A DNA stretch of 26,699 bases from Desulfovibrio sp. (GCF_019424165.1 NZ_JAHZAA010000013.1:33494-60192), one strand, 5' to 3'; shown: positions 15,947 to 24,817, numbered from the stretch's first letter. Numbers and translations are program-made. Notes: generated by a model not told the origin, from the letters alone.

Positions 15947-16295
15947 CAGCAGTGCGGCCCCACAGGGCTGCTTGCCCGCAATGCAGCCTCGCTGCGCAAC
16001 GGGCAACAGGCTGACCATCTGGTGTTTGCCCCTGAGCCATCACTGTAGAGTGCTGGCGGATGCAGCGCATCAGTATCTACGCGGCCCCTGCACAAAGCAG
16101 GGCTGCCGCAAACAGTAAAAAACGCTGTTCAGGCGTCCTCAACCCCCTACAACAGTGCATAAAACCGGATACAAGCCGCCGTGCAGCGCCGGACAGACAG
16201 GCGCACGGCACGGCGGCTGCCGGAAGAACATATGCCCGGCCGCCGCGCGCCAATGCCTTGCAACCACCGCTCACAAGGAATAGAAAGGAAAAAGA
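15947..16295. other. intergenic region between argS and the SPOR gene
   Basis: There is no convincing gene in these 349 bases. The left end holds the large hairpin at 15968-16009. A small stem, CCCTGC/GCAGGG with an ACAAA loop, lies near 16086-16102. The promoter of the SPOR-mlaE-ruvC operon is presumably here, but I could not place it. Confidence 0.5.
15968..16009 (+). terminator. hairpin after argS, possible terminator
   Basis: TTGCCCG at 15972-15978 pairs with CGGGCAA at 16000-16006, extended by CTG/CAG outside, and an inner GCAGC/GCTGC stem closes the loop. It begins about 20 bases after the argS stop, a usual place for a terminator, but no T-run follows. Confidence 0.45.
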
Positions 16296-17207
16296 ATGCC
16301 TCCACCGCTTCGCAGACCCAGACAAAAAAGCGCTCCCGCCACAAACGACAAACGACGCTTTACCCTCCGTTTGTCCGTCCCCATGGTCAGCCTGCTCGGG
16401 CTGGTACTTGTGGCCGCCGTGGGCTGGTCTTTCTTTATGGGTTTTATGGTGGGACGCGGCCAGAACCCTGAACAGCGTGTGGAGCAGATGACCGGCCTGC
16501 AACTGGATGGTCAGAACAGGAAAAACGGCCTGCGCGGGCAACATGCCCCGGTAACGGCAGAAACAGCCGATCCCGCAGCCTCCGGCACTCTGGCAGGGCC
16601 AGGAACCGGAACAGGGGCAGGCACAGAAACCGCAGCCGATGCGGCGCCTGCCCAGCCAGCCGGAACTCCTGTTGCCGCCGGACAAGCCGGACAGGCCGGG
16701 CAAGCCCCCGCCGATGCCGGAACCGGCACATCCGCAGGCAGCCAGGAAGCGGGCGCAAGCACGGATTATCCTTTTGAGCGACCCAGTGGAGAAAGCCTGG
16801 CCGCATGGGGCATCAAACAACCCCGGCCGGGCGCGCAAAGCGGCGGACAGGCCACCGCGCAAGCCACCCCCACTGCCCGGAATACCGCCGCCCCCAATAC
16901 GGCCCAGAACCAGGGGAGCGCCCCCGGCGCAACGACTACACAGGAACAGCTCTACGACTATGTTTTTCAGGTGGCGGCCTTCAGAGGTGAGGATGACGCC
17001 GACAGACTACGCAAGCGTCTTGAAGGTCGGGGGCTGCGCACACGCCTGCAAAAAAGCGGCAAGGTGCAACTGGTCATGGTCAACCTGCGCGGCACAGAGC
17101 TTGACGCCGGCAACCTGCGCGAGGAGCTCAAACGCATGAAACTGGGCGCACCCATACAGGCATCCAAAAAAGCCGTTCCCGGCAAAAGCCGCAAAACGGG
17201 CAGGTGA
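16296..17207 (+). CDS. SPOR-domain membrane protein
   Basis: A 303-residue bitopic inner-membrane protein. Residues 1-24 are basic and cytoplasmic, and about 25-52 form one membrane segment. Next comes a long Gly/Ala/Thr/Pro-rich linker (about 60-215) with short repeats such as GQAGQAGQA. The C-terminal SPOR domain starts at about 220 with YDYVFQVAAFRGEDDADRLRKRLEGRG. SPOR domains bind glycan strands lacking stem peptides at the septum, so a cell-division or envelope role (DedD/FtsN-like) is likely. The ATG at 16296 has AAGGA closely upstream. It is followed by mlaE after seven bases, so the two are in one operon. The linker sequence is low-complexity and expected to vary between strains. Confidence 0.88.
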   Translation: MPPPLRRPRQKSAPATNDKRRFTLRLSVPMVSLLGLVLVAAVGWSFFMGFMVGRGQNPEQRVEQMTGLQLDGQNRKNGLRGQHAPVTAETADPAASGTLAGPGTGTGAGTETAADAAPAQPAGTPVAAGQAGQAGQAPADAGTGTSAGSQEAGASTDYPFERPSGESLAAWGIKQPRPGAQSGGQATAQATPTARNTAAPNTAQNQGSAPGATTTQEQLYDYVFQVAAFRGEDDADRLRKRLEGRGLRTRLQKSGKVQLVMVNLRGTELDAGNLREELKRMKLGAPIQASKKAVPGKSRKTGR

Positions 17208-17214
17208 GAAAGTC

Positions 17215-18018
17215 ATGACGCAATCCTTTGCTCCTACAGCCTTTTTACGCCGTATAGGCAGCCCCTGCCTGCGCGCCATTGACGCCCTGGGCGGCACGGC
17301 CATTTTCTTTTTCGAGGGTCTGGCCCAGATATTTGCCAGCAGAAAGATCTTTCCGCGCACAATGCAGCAACTCTACATCATCGGCTCAAAATCTTTCTTT
17401 CTTATCATGCTCATAGGGGTGTTTTGCGGCATGGTGCTCGGCCTGCAGGGCTACTACACCCTGGTGCAGTTCGGTTCTGTGGGCATGCTCGGCTCTGCCG
17501 TGTCGCTGACGCTTATCCGCGAGCTTGGGCCGGTGCTCACTGCCATCATGCTTACCGGGCGCGCCGGATCATCAATGACCGCCGAAATCGGTGTCATGCG
17601 CATTACCGACCAGATCGACGCCCTGGATGTAATGGACATCAATTCGATGGGCTATCTTGTGAGTCCGCGTCTTGTGGCCTCACTCATTGCATTTCCCCTG
17701 CTTACCGCCGTCTTTGACGTTATCGGCATCATTGGCGGCTATCTCACGGGCGTACTCATGCTCGGCATCAACGAGGGGGCCTATTTTTACCGCATCGCCA
17801 GCTCCGTAACCATGACGGACGTGGCCGGGGGCTTCATAAAGTCTGTAGTCTTCGGCCTGCTGGTCACCACCATCTGCTGCCGTCAGGGCTACTACACCAA
17901 CAAGCGGCGCGACAGCGTGGGGCCGGAAGCCGTGGGCAACGCCACCACTTCGGCCGTGGTCATATCCTGCGTGCTTATTCTGGCCGCAGACTACGTTATC
18001 ACCTCTTTCCTGCTCTGA
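17215..18018 (+). CDS. mlaE: MlaE-family ABC transporter permease
   Basis: A 267-residue polytopic membrane protein of the MlaE (YrbE) permease family, which works with an ATPase (MlaF) and an MCE protein (MlaD) in phospholipid transport between the membranes. The diagnostic central segment is present: ELGPVLTAIMLTGRAGSSMTAEIG, followed by RITDQIDALDVMDIN and a GRxGSS-type signature. The N-terminal helix and at least five membrane segments are visible. The ATG at 17215 has AGGTGAG just upstream, overlapping the SPOR stop. The adjacent gene is ruvC, not mlaF or mlaD, so its ATPase and MCE partners must be elsewhere. One base separates it from ruvC. Confidence 0.92.
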   Translation: MTQSFAPTAFLRRIGSPCLRAIDALGGTAIFFFEGLAQIFASRKIFPRTMQQLYIIGSKSFFLIMLIGVFCGMVLGLQGYYTLVQFGSVGMLGSAVSLTLIRELGPVLTAIMLTGRAGSSMTAEIGVMRITDQIDALDVMDINSMGYLVSPRLVASLIAFPLLTAVFDVIGIIGGYLTGVLMLGINEGAYFYRIASSVTMTDVAGGFIKSVVFGLLVTTICCRQGYYTNKRRDSVGPEAVGNATTSAVVISCVLILAADYVITSFLL

Positions 18019-18019
18019 T

Positions 18020-18541
18020 ATGCCAACGCTCAATGCCAAAGGGCCTGTCACGGTTATGGGCATCGACCCCGGTTCGCAACGCACGGGCTGGGGCGTGGTG
18101 CGCGAAGTTTCAGGCGTGTTGCAGTTGGTGGACTGCGGCGTGGTACGTACGGCCTCGGCGGGCAAGGCATTTTCAGACCGTCTGGCATGCATCTACCACG
18201 AGCTTTCCACGGTTCTGAACCGTCTCAAACCTGAAGAAGCTGCCATTGAACAGGTATTTACAGCCCAGAATGCGGCCAGCGCGCTCAAGCTCGGTCAGGC
18301 GCGGGGCGTGGCTGTGGCGGCCTGCGCGGCGCATGGCCTTTCCATCAGTGACTACGAACCCACCCTGGTGAAAAAATCGCTGGTGGGTACGGGCCGCGCC
18401 GAAAAAGAGCAGGTAGCCTTTATGGTGCAACGCCTGCTCAATGTGAAAAACGCCAACTGGTCACTGGACACTTCAGACGCCCTTGCCGTGGCTGTGTGCC
18501 ATCTTACCATGCGGCGCTTCGCGGCTTTGACGGGCAAATAG
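18020..18541 (+). CDS. ruvC: crossover junction endodeoxyribonuclease RuvC
   Basis: A 173-residue Holliday-junction resolvase of the RNase H fold that works with RuvAB in recombinational repair. The four catalytic acids align with those of E. coli: Asp16 (MGIDPGS), Glu77 (AAIEQVF), Asp150 and Asp153 (SLDTSDALAVA), with nearly identical spacing. The N-terminus is about nine residues longer than in E. coli; an internal Met at 13 would remove it, but the ATG at 18020 sits one base after the mlaE stop and suits coupled translation. ruvA and ruvB do not follow, as they often do; instead a strong terminator ends the operon. Confidence 0.96.
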   Translation: MPTLNAKGPVTVMGIDPGSQRTGWGVVREVSGVLQLVDCGVVRTASAGKAFSDRLACIYHELSTVLNRLKPEEAAIEQVFTAQNAASALKLGQARGVAVAACAAHGLSISDYEPTLVKKSLVGTGRAEKEQVAFMVQRLLNVKNANWSLDTSDALAVAVCHLTMRRFAALTGK

Positions 18542-18686
18542 CCGGGGCTGTGCGGCACGCTGCCGCTGTTCAGCCGGGCGTGCCAAAAACTTTTTGCCTC
18601 CGCCACAAAATCCGTTACGGCGGCGCAGTTCCACCTTCGCGCACAAAACTTCAACGCACACTGCGCGGGTGTACATCTGCCATGCA

Positions 18687-18714
18687 AAAAGGGCCTTGCG
18701 GCCCTTTTGTATTT
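18687..18714. terminator. bidirectional rho-independent terminator
   Basis: AAAAGGGCC at 18687-18695 pairs with GGCCCTTTT at 18700-18708 around TTGC, giving a 9-bp stem with T-runs on both strands (TTTTGTATTTTC rightward; TTTTTGC leftward). It closes the SPOR-mlaE-ruvC operon and can also stop transcription from the convergent cyclophilin gene. Confidence 0.9.
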
Positions 18715-18840
18715 TCACCTCCGGCAAAAGCAGGAGACATGCGAATCTTTTGCTGTGCTCTGCCCCGTTCTGCCGGGCGGCCGCACCATCGCGCAGGTCC
18801 CCTTCCCCGCCAGAACGGTTACGCGCAAAGTCGCAGCGGG

Positions 18841-19440
18841 CTATTCCACCACCACGGCCTTTTTGATGATGACGTTTTCTCTGGGTACGTCGTCATAATA
18901 GCCTTTTTTGCCGGTCATGACGGCGGCAATCTTGTCCACCACTTCCTGCCCCTTGATTACCTTGCCGAAAACAGCGTAGCCCCAGCCTTGGGGAGTCTGG
19001 CTTTTAAAGTCCAGAAAATCATTGTCCTTGGTGTTGATGAAAAACTGCGCCGTGGCCGAATGGGGCTCGCCGGTACGGGCCATGGCTATGGTGTATTTTT
19101 TATTTTTAAGCCCGTTATCCGCTTCGTTGCGGATGGCGGCGCGGGTTTCTTTCTGCTTCATGTCCGGCGTAAAACCGCCGCCCTGAACCATGAAGTTCTT
19201 GATGACCCGGTGAAAGATCGTGCCGTCGTAAAAGCCTGATTTAACATACTGCACAAAGTTGGCGGTGCTGATGGGAGCCTTGCGGGCATCCAGGCGCACG
19301 ACAATTTCGCCAAAGTTTGTTTCAAGCTTCACTGCCGGATCGGGCGTGGCGGCCTGGGCCGGAGTCATGAAAGGCGCGGCCATAAGGCAAAACGCCAGGG
19401 CGAGGGCGCGAAACACGACGCCGGTACGGAAAGGTTTCAT
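18841..19440 (-). CDS. periplasmic peptidyl-prolyl cis-trans isomerase (cyclophilin)
   Basis: A 199-residue cyclophilin that speeds proline isomerisation during folding of exported proteins. Residues 1 to about 30 are a signal peptide: basic start, hydrophobic FRALALAFCLMAAPFM and cleavage after AQA. The mature domain has the bacterial cyclophilin signature ANFVQYVKSGFYDGTIFHRVIKNFMVQGGGF, then TGEPHSATAQFFINTKDNDFLDF and the C-terminal VFGKVIKGQEVVDKIA. It resembles E. coli PpiA. The ATG at 19440 has AAGGAG seven bases upstream; the longer open frame to 19707 is noncoding. Transcribed convergently with ruvC and divergently from the Bax-inhibitor gene. Confidence 0.95.
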   Translation of the reverse strand: MKPFRTGVVFRALALAFCLMAAPFMTPAQAATPDPAVKLETNFGEIVVRLDARKAPISTANFVQYVKSGFYDGTIFHRVIKNFMVQGGGFTPDMKQKETRAAIRNEADNGLKNKKYTIAMARTGEPHSATAQFFINTKDNDFLDFKSQTPQGWGYAVFGKVIKGQEVVDKIAAVMTGKKGYYDDVPRENVIIKKAVVVE

Positions 19441-19498
19441 ATGTATCTCCTTGCGCTGCTGCGGTATAAAGGCCGGAAAAAACCCGGCGGTGCATAAA

Positions 19499-19527
19499 AA
19501 ACTACCATGCCCGCACGCGTCCATCAA
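19499..19527 (-). promoter_or_regulatory. possible promoter of the cyclophilin gene
   Basis: On the minus strand TTGATG (19527-19522) and TAGTTT (19504-19499) are 17 bases apart, about 58 bases before the cyclophilin start. The -10 is a weak match, so confidence is modest. Confidence 0.4.
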
Positions 19528-19563
19528 GTTGCCGCAGTTGCCCGTTGGCGGAATTTGTAACAG

Positions 19564-19576
19564 AATTGTCACAATT
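19564..19576. promoter_or_regulatory. 13-bp palindrome in the divergent cyclophilin / Bax-inhibitor region
   Basis: AATTGT-C-ACAATT is a perfect dyad lying between the two divergent promoters. It is a candidate operator for an unknown regulator. Confidence 0.4.
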
Positions 19577-19603
19577 GACGCCATTATCCGGGCCAGAGAG
19601 CAC

Positions 19604-19631
19604 TTGCTAAACCCGGCTTGTGTCATATAGT
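19604..19631 (+). promoter_or_regulatory. promoter of the Bax-inhibitor family gene
   Basis: TTGCTA at 19604-19609 and TATAGT at 19626-19631 are separated by 16 bases. The leader to the start codon would be about 135 bases. Confidence 0.55.
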
Positions 19632-19773
19632 ATGAACAGGAAGATAAAAAATACGGCTTGTCCGGCGGACGGAACAGGCATGAAAAAAACGGCCCGTTGC
19701 CAGGCATTTCATGCTTTTCAGGTGCACCTGTTCCGCGGGCGCTCCGGATTCAACAGTTTTTTGGAGGATAGTA

Positions 19774-20478
19774 ATGACCAATCCCCGCAGTGTAGCGCAT
19801 AGTGGAGTAAGCAGCGTTGCTTCCCTTTACATGCGTCAGGTTTACCAGTGGATGACGCTGGGCCTTGGCGTCACCACAGTCATGGCCTGGTTTGTTGCCA
19901 GCACGCCCGCAGTGCAGCAGGTCATTTTCGGCAATTCGCTGATCATGATCGGCCTCATAGTGGCGCAGTTCGGCCTTGTCATCGCCATTTCCGCCGCAGT
20001 GCACAAAATGTCCGGCAGCACGGCCACGGGGCTGTTTCTGCTGTATTCCGCGCTGACGGGGGCAACACTGTCGTCCATCTTTGTGGTCTACCCCATTGCC
20101 TCCATCACCAATGCCTTTCTGGTCACCACCGGAACCTTCCTGGCCATGACCGTTTACGGCACCGTAACCAAGCGCGACCTCACGGCCATGGGCAGCTTTC
20201 TGTTCATGGGCCTCATCGGCATCATTATCGCCATGGTGGTCAATATCTTCCTCCAGAGTTCCATGATGGACTTTGTGGTGAGCTGCCTTGGCGTACTCAT
20301 CTTTACCGGCCTTACGGCCTATGACACCCAGAAGCTGCGCCGGTTCGGCGAAAGCGCCCCGCTGGACGACGCCACGGCCCTGCGCCGCGGCGCCATTTTG
20401 GGCGCGCTGACCCTGTATCTGGACTTTATCAATCTTTTCCTCATGCTGCTGCGCCTTTTCGGCGGCAACCGCGACTGA
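19774..20478 (+). CDS. Bax inhibitor-1 (TMBIM/YccA) family membrane protein
   Basis: A 234-residue protein with seven likely membrane segments, belonging to the Bax inhibitor-1 family. The N-terminus SLYMRQVYQWMTLGLGVT, the middle LLYSALTGATLSSIF and the signature near the C-terminus (FTGLTAYDTQKLRRF, then GALTLYLDFINLFLMLLRLFG) are typical. Members include E. coli YccA, which modulates the FtsH protease, and YetJ, a pH-sensitive calcium leak channel. The aspartates in the C-terminal AYDTQ and YLDFIN segments correspond to conserved family positions. The ATG at 19774 has GGAGG six bases upstream. Single-gene unit ended by a strong terminator. Exact role here unknown. Confidence 0.93.
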   Translation: MTNPRSVAHSGVSSVASLYMRQVYQWMTLGLGVTTVMAWFVASTPAVQQVIFGNSLIMIGLIVAQFGLVIAISAAVHKMSGSTATGLFLLYSALTGATLSSIFVVYPIASITNAFLVTTGTFLAMTVYGTVTKRDLTAMGSFLFMGLIGIIIAMVVNIFLQSSMMDFVVSCLGVLIFTGLTAYDTQKLRRFGESAPLDDATALRRGAILGALTLYLDFINLFLMLLRLFGGNRD

Positions 20479-20521
20479 TTGCCGCAATTCGGGCAACAGC
20501 CTGAGAGCAGGTACGCGATGG

Positions 20522-20553
20522 GGGGCGAAAGGCCAGGCCTTTTGCCCCTTTTT
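20522..20553 (+). terminator. rho-independent terminator after the Bax-inhibitor gene
   Basis: A 13-bp stem with one G-U pair (GGGGCGAAAGGCC 20522-20534 with GGCCTTTTGCCCC 20536-20548) is followed directly by TTTTT at 20549-20553. It ends 25 bases before the RNase R start. Confidence 0.88.
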
Positions 20554-20578
20554 CACGCCTTGCCAGTGAACAATTTTT

Positions 20579-23182
20579 ATGAAAAAGCAAAAAAAACTTC
20601 GCGGAACCACTATGGTTTCCGCCTCTGCCAGCAGTGGTTTTCCCTCACATGAGGAGCTGCTGCAAACCCTTGCCGCCCAGAACCGCCCCATGCGGCTGGA
20701 CGGCCTTTTGCGTGTTCTGGGCCTTGCCCGGCGCGAAAGAAAAGAGCTTGAAGCCGCCCTTGATGATCTGGAGCGGCAAGGCAGCGCCCTGCGACTGCGC
20801 GGTGGCCTGTGGACGCGCCCTGAAAGCCTGAAAAGCATTACCGGGCGCTTCAGTGCCTTGCGTGAAGGCGCGGGCTTTGTAACCCCCATGCGTCTGACTG
20901 CCGACGACGAGCAGGAAAGCCCCCGGTGGCAATTTTCCGGCGACAAGGACATTTACATTCCCTCGGCGCAAAACGGCGGCGCATGGCATCAGGACCTGGT
21001 GCGCGTGGCCCTTTTGCCCGGCGCGCAGCGCGGCCCTTCGCCTGAAGGACGCATTGTGGAGGTGATCGAGCGCGGCCTAAAGGAAGTACCCGCTCACGTG
21101 GTTCACCGCCACGGCAACAGCCTGTTCTGCCGCCCGGCGGACAGCAGGCTGCCTGCCGATTTTAATGTGGAACTGCCCGCGGGCTCCGAAGCTCCCGCGC
21201 AGGGAACCCTTGTGCTGCTGGCCCCCCTCAAGCCGCTGGCTTCAGACTTGTGGAGCGCCACGCTTCTGGGCAACTACGGGCGCGAAGATGACGTGGCCGT
21301 GCAGGAAGAGCTGGTCAAGCTCAACCACGAGGTTCCGCGCGACTTTCCTGCCGGAGCGCTGGCCGAGGCCGAGGCCCTGCCCGGCGAACCCGGCGAAGCC
21401 GATTTCAAGGGACGCAGGGACGTGCGCGACCTTGCCCTTGTGACCATTGACGGCGCGGACGCCCGCGACTTTGACGATGCCATTCATGTCGAAGAGCAGT
21501 CCGGCGGCAAAGGCTGGATTTTGCGCGTAGCCATAGCCGACGTGAGTCACTATGTGCGCCCGCGTGGACGCGGCTGCCCCGGCGCTCTTGATGCCGAGGC
21601 CCTGTCGCGCGGCAACTCATGGTATTTCCCCCGTTCTGTGGAGCCGATGCTGCCCGAGGTTCTGTCCAACGGCCTGTGCAGCCTGCGCCCCCATGTGAAT
21701 CGTCTGGCCGTGTTGGCTGAAATTCCCTTTACCGCTGCGGGCAAGCCCGGCAAACCGCGTTTCTCTGAAGTGGTCATGCGTTCGGCTGCCCGCCTGACCT
21801 ATGATCAGGTCAAGGCCTGCATACTCGATAAGGATGAAGCTGCCCTTGCGGACCTGCGCGCCCAGGAGCGCGGTGAAGAAGTGCTGCGCATGCTGGAAAA
21901 GGCCCTTGCCCTCTATAACGTACTGCGCCAGACCCGCCGCCAACGCGGCACGCTGGACTTTGATCTGCCCGAGGCCGAAAGCCGCCTGGACGACCTTGGC
22001 CGTGTGGTCTGGCTCGGTCACCGCCAGCGCAACGACGCGCACAGGCTTATTGAAGAATTCATGATTGCGGCCAACGAGGCCGTGGCCCGGCATCTGCGTG
22101 ATGCGGACCTGCCCTTTCTTTATCGTATCCACCCTGACCCCGATCCCGAAAGGCTGGAAAGCCTCTTTGACACGCTGGAAGCCACAGGGATTGAAAACCT
22201 GCCCCCCAAACCCGCGCCCTCGGCCATGCAGGGCGTTCTTGCCGCTGCCCAAGGGACGCCGCAGGAATTCCTCGTCAACCGCCTCTGCCTGCGCGCCATG
22301 CCCCAGGCGCGATACATGCCGCTTAACGAAGGGCATTTTGGCCTGGCTTCCACGGCATACTGCCACTTTACCTCGCCTATCCGCCGTTATGCCGACCTGC
22401 TCACGCACAGGGCGCTCAAGACATCGCTGGGTCTGGACGCAGGCCCCCTGCCCGCCGGGCAGAAGCTGTTGCGCCTGGCTGACCAGCTCAACCGGCGCGA
22501 GCGGGCGGCCATGGCCTGCGAACGCGAGATGGACCGCCGTCTTGGCTGCCTTGCCCTGTTGCCCCGCGTGGGCGAGCACTTTAGCGGTATTGTGGCGGGC
22601 GTGACGGACTTTGGCATTTTTGTGGAGCTGGAAGCCATGCCCGTGGAAGGCATGATTCGCGTGGAAGACCTGGGAGACGACTGGTATGATTTTGACGCCC
22701 GAACCATGAGCCTTGTGGGGCAACGCTCTGGCGTACAGTGGCGCATGGGGCAAAAGCTTGAAGTGGCTCTGTCTGAAGTGCATCTGGGCCGTCTTGAAAT
22801 CCGCCTCATGCCGCTGGAACTGCCCAAGGGCATCGGCGGGCGCGGAGCGCGCAATCCGCGCAGTCCGCGCGGTTCGCGCGGCAAGGGTTCGCCTGCCGGC
22901 CGTGCTGCGAGCGGCCGCAAAGGCTCCAGTTCCGGCTGGAAGCTGGTTTCCCCCGGTGACGGCGAAAGCCGCGGCAGAAACGACAAGCCCGGCAAGCCCG
23001 CTAAAAATGGCAAGAACGGCAAAAAGAACGGCGCGGGCAAATCAGGCCGCTCCGGTCAACCAGGTGGCCAGTCGGCCCGCAAGGGCAAAAACGGGCAAAG
23101 TGGCAAAAACGGCACGGGCACACCCGCAAAATCCGGCAGGCCCGCCAGAAGCGGTAAAAAAACAGCAGGTAAGCGCGGCTGA
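20579..23182 (+). CDS. rnr: ribonuclease R
   Basis: An 867-residue 3'-to-5' exoribonuclease that degrades structured RNA and takes part in rRNA and mRNA quality control. An N-terminal winged-helix region (about 20-80) and cold-shock-like domains precede the RNB catalytic domain, which starts near 280 and holds the metal-binding DGADARDFDDAI at 291-302. An S1 domain follows (FSGIVAGVTDFGIFVELEAMPVEGMIRVEDL). The last ~110 residues are a Lys/Gly/Asn/Arg-rich disordered tail, longer and more repetitive than usual, probably for RNA binding. The start ATG at 20579 lacks a good ribosome site; Met12 (20612) is an alternative. The stop overlaps the murJ start (TGATG). Confidence 0.95.
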   Translation: MKKQKKLRGTTMVSASASSGFPSHEELLQTLAAQNRPMRLDGLLRVLGLARRERKELEAALDDLERQGSALRLRGGLWTRPESLKSITGRFSALREGAGFVTPMRLTADDEQESPRWQFSGDKDIYIPSAQNGGAWHQDLVRVALLPGAQRGPSPEGRIVEVIERGLKEVPAHVVHRHGNSLFCRPADSRLPADFNVELPAGSEAPAQGTLVLLAPLKPLASDLWSATLLGNYGREDDVAVQEELVKLNHEVPRDFPAGALAEAEALPGEPGEADFKGRRDVRDLALVTIDGADARDFDDAIHVEEQSGGKGWILRVAIADVSHYVRPRGRGCPGALDAEALSRGNSWYFPRSVEPMLPEVLSNGLCSLRPHVNRLAVLAEIPFTAAGKPGKPRFSEVVMRSAARLTYDQVKACILDKDEAALADLRAQERGEEVLRMLEKALALYNVLRQTRRQRGTLDFDLPEAESRLDDLGRVVWLGHRQRNDAHRLIEEFMIAANEAVARHLRDADLPFLYRIHPDPDPERLESLFDTLEATGIENLPPKPAPSAMQGVLAAAQGTPQEFLVNRLCLRAMPQARYMPLNEGHFGLASTAYCHFTSPIRRYADLLTHRALKTSLGLDAGPLPAGQKLLRLADQLNRRERAAMACEREMDRRLGCLALLPRVGEHFSGIVAGVTDFGIFVELEAMPVEGMIRVEDLGDDWYDFDARTMSLVGQRSGVQWRMGQKLEVALSEVHLGRLEIRLMPLELPKGIGGRGARNPRSPRGSRGKGSPAGRAASGRKGSSSGWKLVSPGDGESRGRNDKPGKPAKNGKNGKKNGAGKSGRSGQPGGQSARKGKNGQSGKNGTGTPAKSGRPARSGKKTAGKRG

Positions 23183-24795
23183 TGGGTCTTTTGTCCGCAA
23201 AACAGCGTATGGGTGCGGCGGCCCTTATACTGGCCGCCAGCACCATCATTTCGCGCCTCATGGGCCTTGTGCGCGACAAGGTCATCTCGTGGCAGTTTGG
23301 GGCGGGGGGCGAGGCGGACATGTACTTTGCCGCCTTTGTGGTACCGGACATCATCAACTACATGCTGGCCGGCGGCTTTATGTCCATCACCATCATCCCC
23401 CTGCTGTCGCGCCGATTTCAGGAGGATGAAGACGACGCCTGGAGCTTTTTTTCCTGCGTGTTCTGCTGGATGGCCGCGGCATCCCTGGCCCTGACCCTGG
23501 CGGGCATGCTGGCCGCCGGGCCGCTGGCCCGCCTGATCGCCCCCGGCTTTACGCCGGAACAGTGGGACCGGCTGGCCTTTTTTATGCGTATTGTGCTGCC
23601 CGCGCAGGTCTTTTTTCTCTGTGGGGCCTGCATAACGGCCCTGCTCTTTTTGCGGCGCCAGTTCCGCGTACCTGCGCTGGCCCCCATTATCTATAACGGC
23701 TGCATCATTCTTGGCGGCCTCACCCTGCCCTGGCTGGCGGGGCTGGCCCCGGTGCGCGCGGTGCTCTCCCCCGCCCCGCTGATCCATTTTGAAGGCATGA
23801 CGGGGTACTGCGTGGGCGTTACCGTGGGAGCGGCCCTGGGAACTTTCGTTCTGCCTCTGGCAGCAGCCATGCAGGGCGGCATGCGCCTGCGCCCCGTATG
23901 GCGGCATCACCTCATGGGCAAATTTCTTGTCACCGCCCTGCCCCTCATGCTGGGGCAGACCATCATGATGCTGGACGAGCAGTTTTTGCGGGTATTCGGC
24001 TCTCTGGCCGGGGATGGCGCGGTGAGCCTGCTCAACTACGCCCGCCGCATCACGCAAGTGCCTGTGGGTCTTATGGGGCAGGCTGCCGCCGTGGCGTCGT
24101 ATCCTTTTCTGGTCAAGCTGCTTACCGAGGGCGACAGGGAGGGCTTTGACCGCACTCTGCGCACGGCGTTGCGGGCCAGCCTGGGGCTTATTATCCCCTG
24201 CGCCCTGGTCATGATCGCCTGCGCCGGGCCGATTTTGGGCGTTATTTTCCAGGGCGGCCGCTTTGGCCCCGCAGAAACCCTTGCCGCCACGCCCCTGACG
24301 CAAATCATGCTGGCGGTCACGCCTTTCTGGATACTCTACATGGTGCTGGTACGGGCCTATTACGCCCACGGCAACACCATTACCCCGGCAGTCACCGGCA
24401 CAATCATGACAGTGGTTTGCCTGCCCATTTACTATTACTGGGCAGTGCCGCGCGGGGCATGGGCCATTGCCGCGCTTTCCGGCGTGAGCGTGAGCCTGTA
24501 TGTGCTGTGGCTTATGTTCATCTGGGCGCGGCGACAGGGGCTGGGCGCTTTTACGGGCCTGGGCGGCCTTGCGCTGCGCGCCCTCGCCTGCTCCCTGCCC
24601 GGTGCGGCCGCCGCATGGTGGCTGAGCGCCCATACCCTCGGCCGCGCGGCAGATCTTGGCCTGCACCCTCTTTGGGCGGCCCTGCTGGCTCTTGGCTTGG
24701 GTGGCTGCGCCTTTATGCTGCTTTTTCTACCCTTGTGCCTGTGGCTGGCCCCGTCCATTCTGGAGCCTGTATTGCGGAGATTACGGCGAACATAA
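23182..24795 (+). CDS. murJ: lipid II flippase MurJ
   Basis: A 537-residue membrane protein of the MOP/MATE superfamily that flips lipid II across the inner membrane for peptidoglycan synthesis. About 14 membrane segments are visible. The N-terminal AALILAASTIISRLMGLVRDKVISWQFG and the following ADMYFAAFVVPDIINYMLAGG are the MurJ hallmark, including the conserved SR-x-LG-x-xR arginine region and the aspartate of the substrate cavity. PLMLGQTIMMLDEQFLRVFGS and RRITQVPVGLMGQAAAVASYPFL match the second half. The ATG overlaps the RNase R stop, so the two are translationally coupled. The membrane-protein gene at 24818 follows after 22 bases. Confidence 0.95.
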   Translation: MGLLSAKQRMGAAALILAASTIISRLMGLVRDKVISWQFGAGGEADMYFAAFVVPDIINYMLAGGFMSITIIPLLSRRFQEDEDDAWSFFSCVFCWMAAASLALTLAGMLAAGPLARLIAPGFTPEQWDRLAFFMRIVLPAQVFFLCGACITALLFLRRQFRVPALAPIIYNGCIILGGLTLPWLAGLAPVRAVLSPAPLIHFEGMTGYCVGVTVGAALGTFVLPLAAAMQGGMRLRPVWRHHLMGKFLVTALPLMLGQTIMMLDEQFLRVFGSLAGDGAVSLLNYARRITQVPVGLMGQAAAVASYPFLVKLLTEGDREGFDRTLRTALRASLGLIIPCALVMIACAGPILGVIFQGGRFGPAETLAATPLTQIMLAVTPFWILYMVLVRAYYAHGNTITPAVTGTIMTVVCLPIYYYWAVPRGAWAIAALSGVSVSLYVLWLMFIWARRQGLGAFTGLGGLALRALACSLPGAAAAWWLSAHTLGRAADLGLHPLWAALLALGLGGCAFMLLFLPLCLWLAPSILEPVLRRLRRT

Positions 24796-24817
24796 CTCTG
24801 CTCCCGAGGATTCGCGC

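Noticed and set aside
19441..19707. extension of the cyclophilin frame upstream of its signal peptide
   Set aside because: The signal peptide and AAGGAG site fix the start at 19440; the upstream part holds the divergent promoters.
23056..24666. 536-codon open frame on the minus strand
   Set aside because: Antisense to murJ and the RNase R tail; no domain, His/Gln/Gly-rich shadow.
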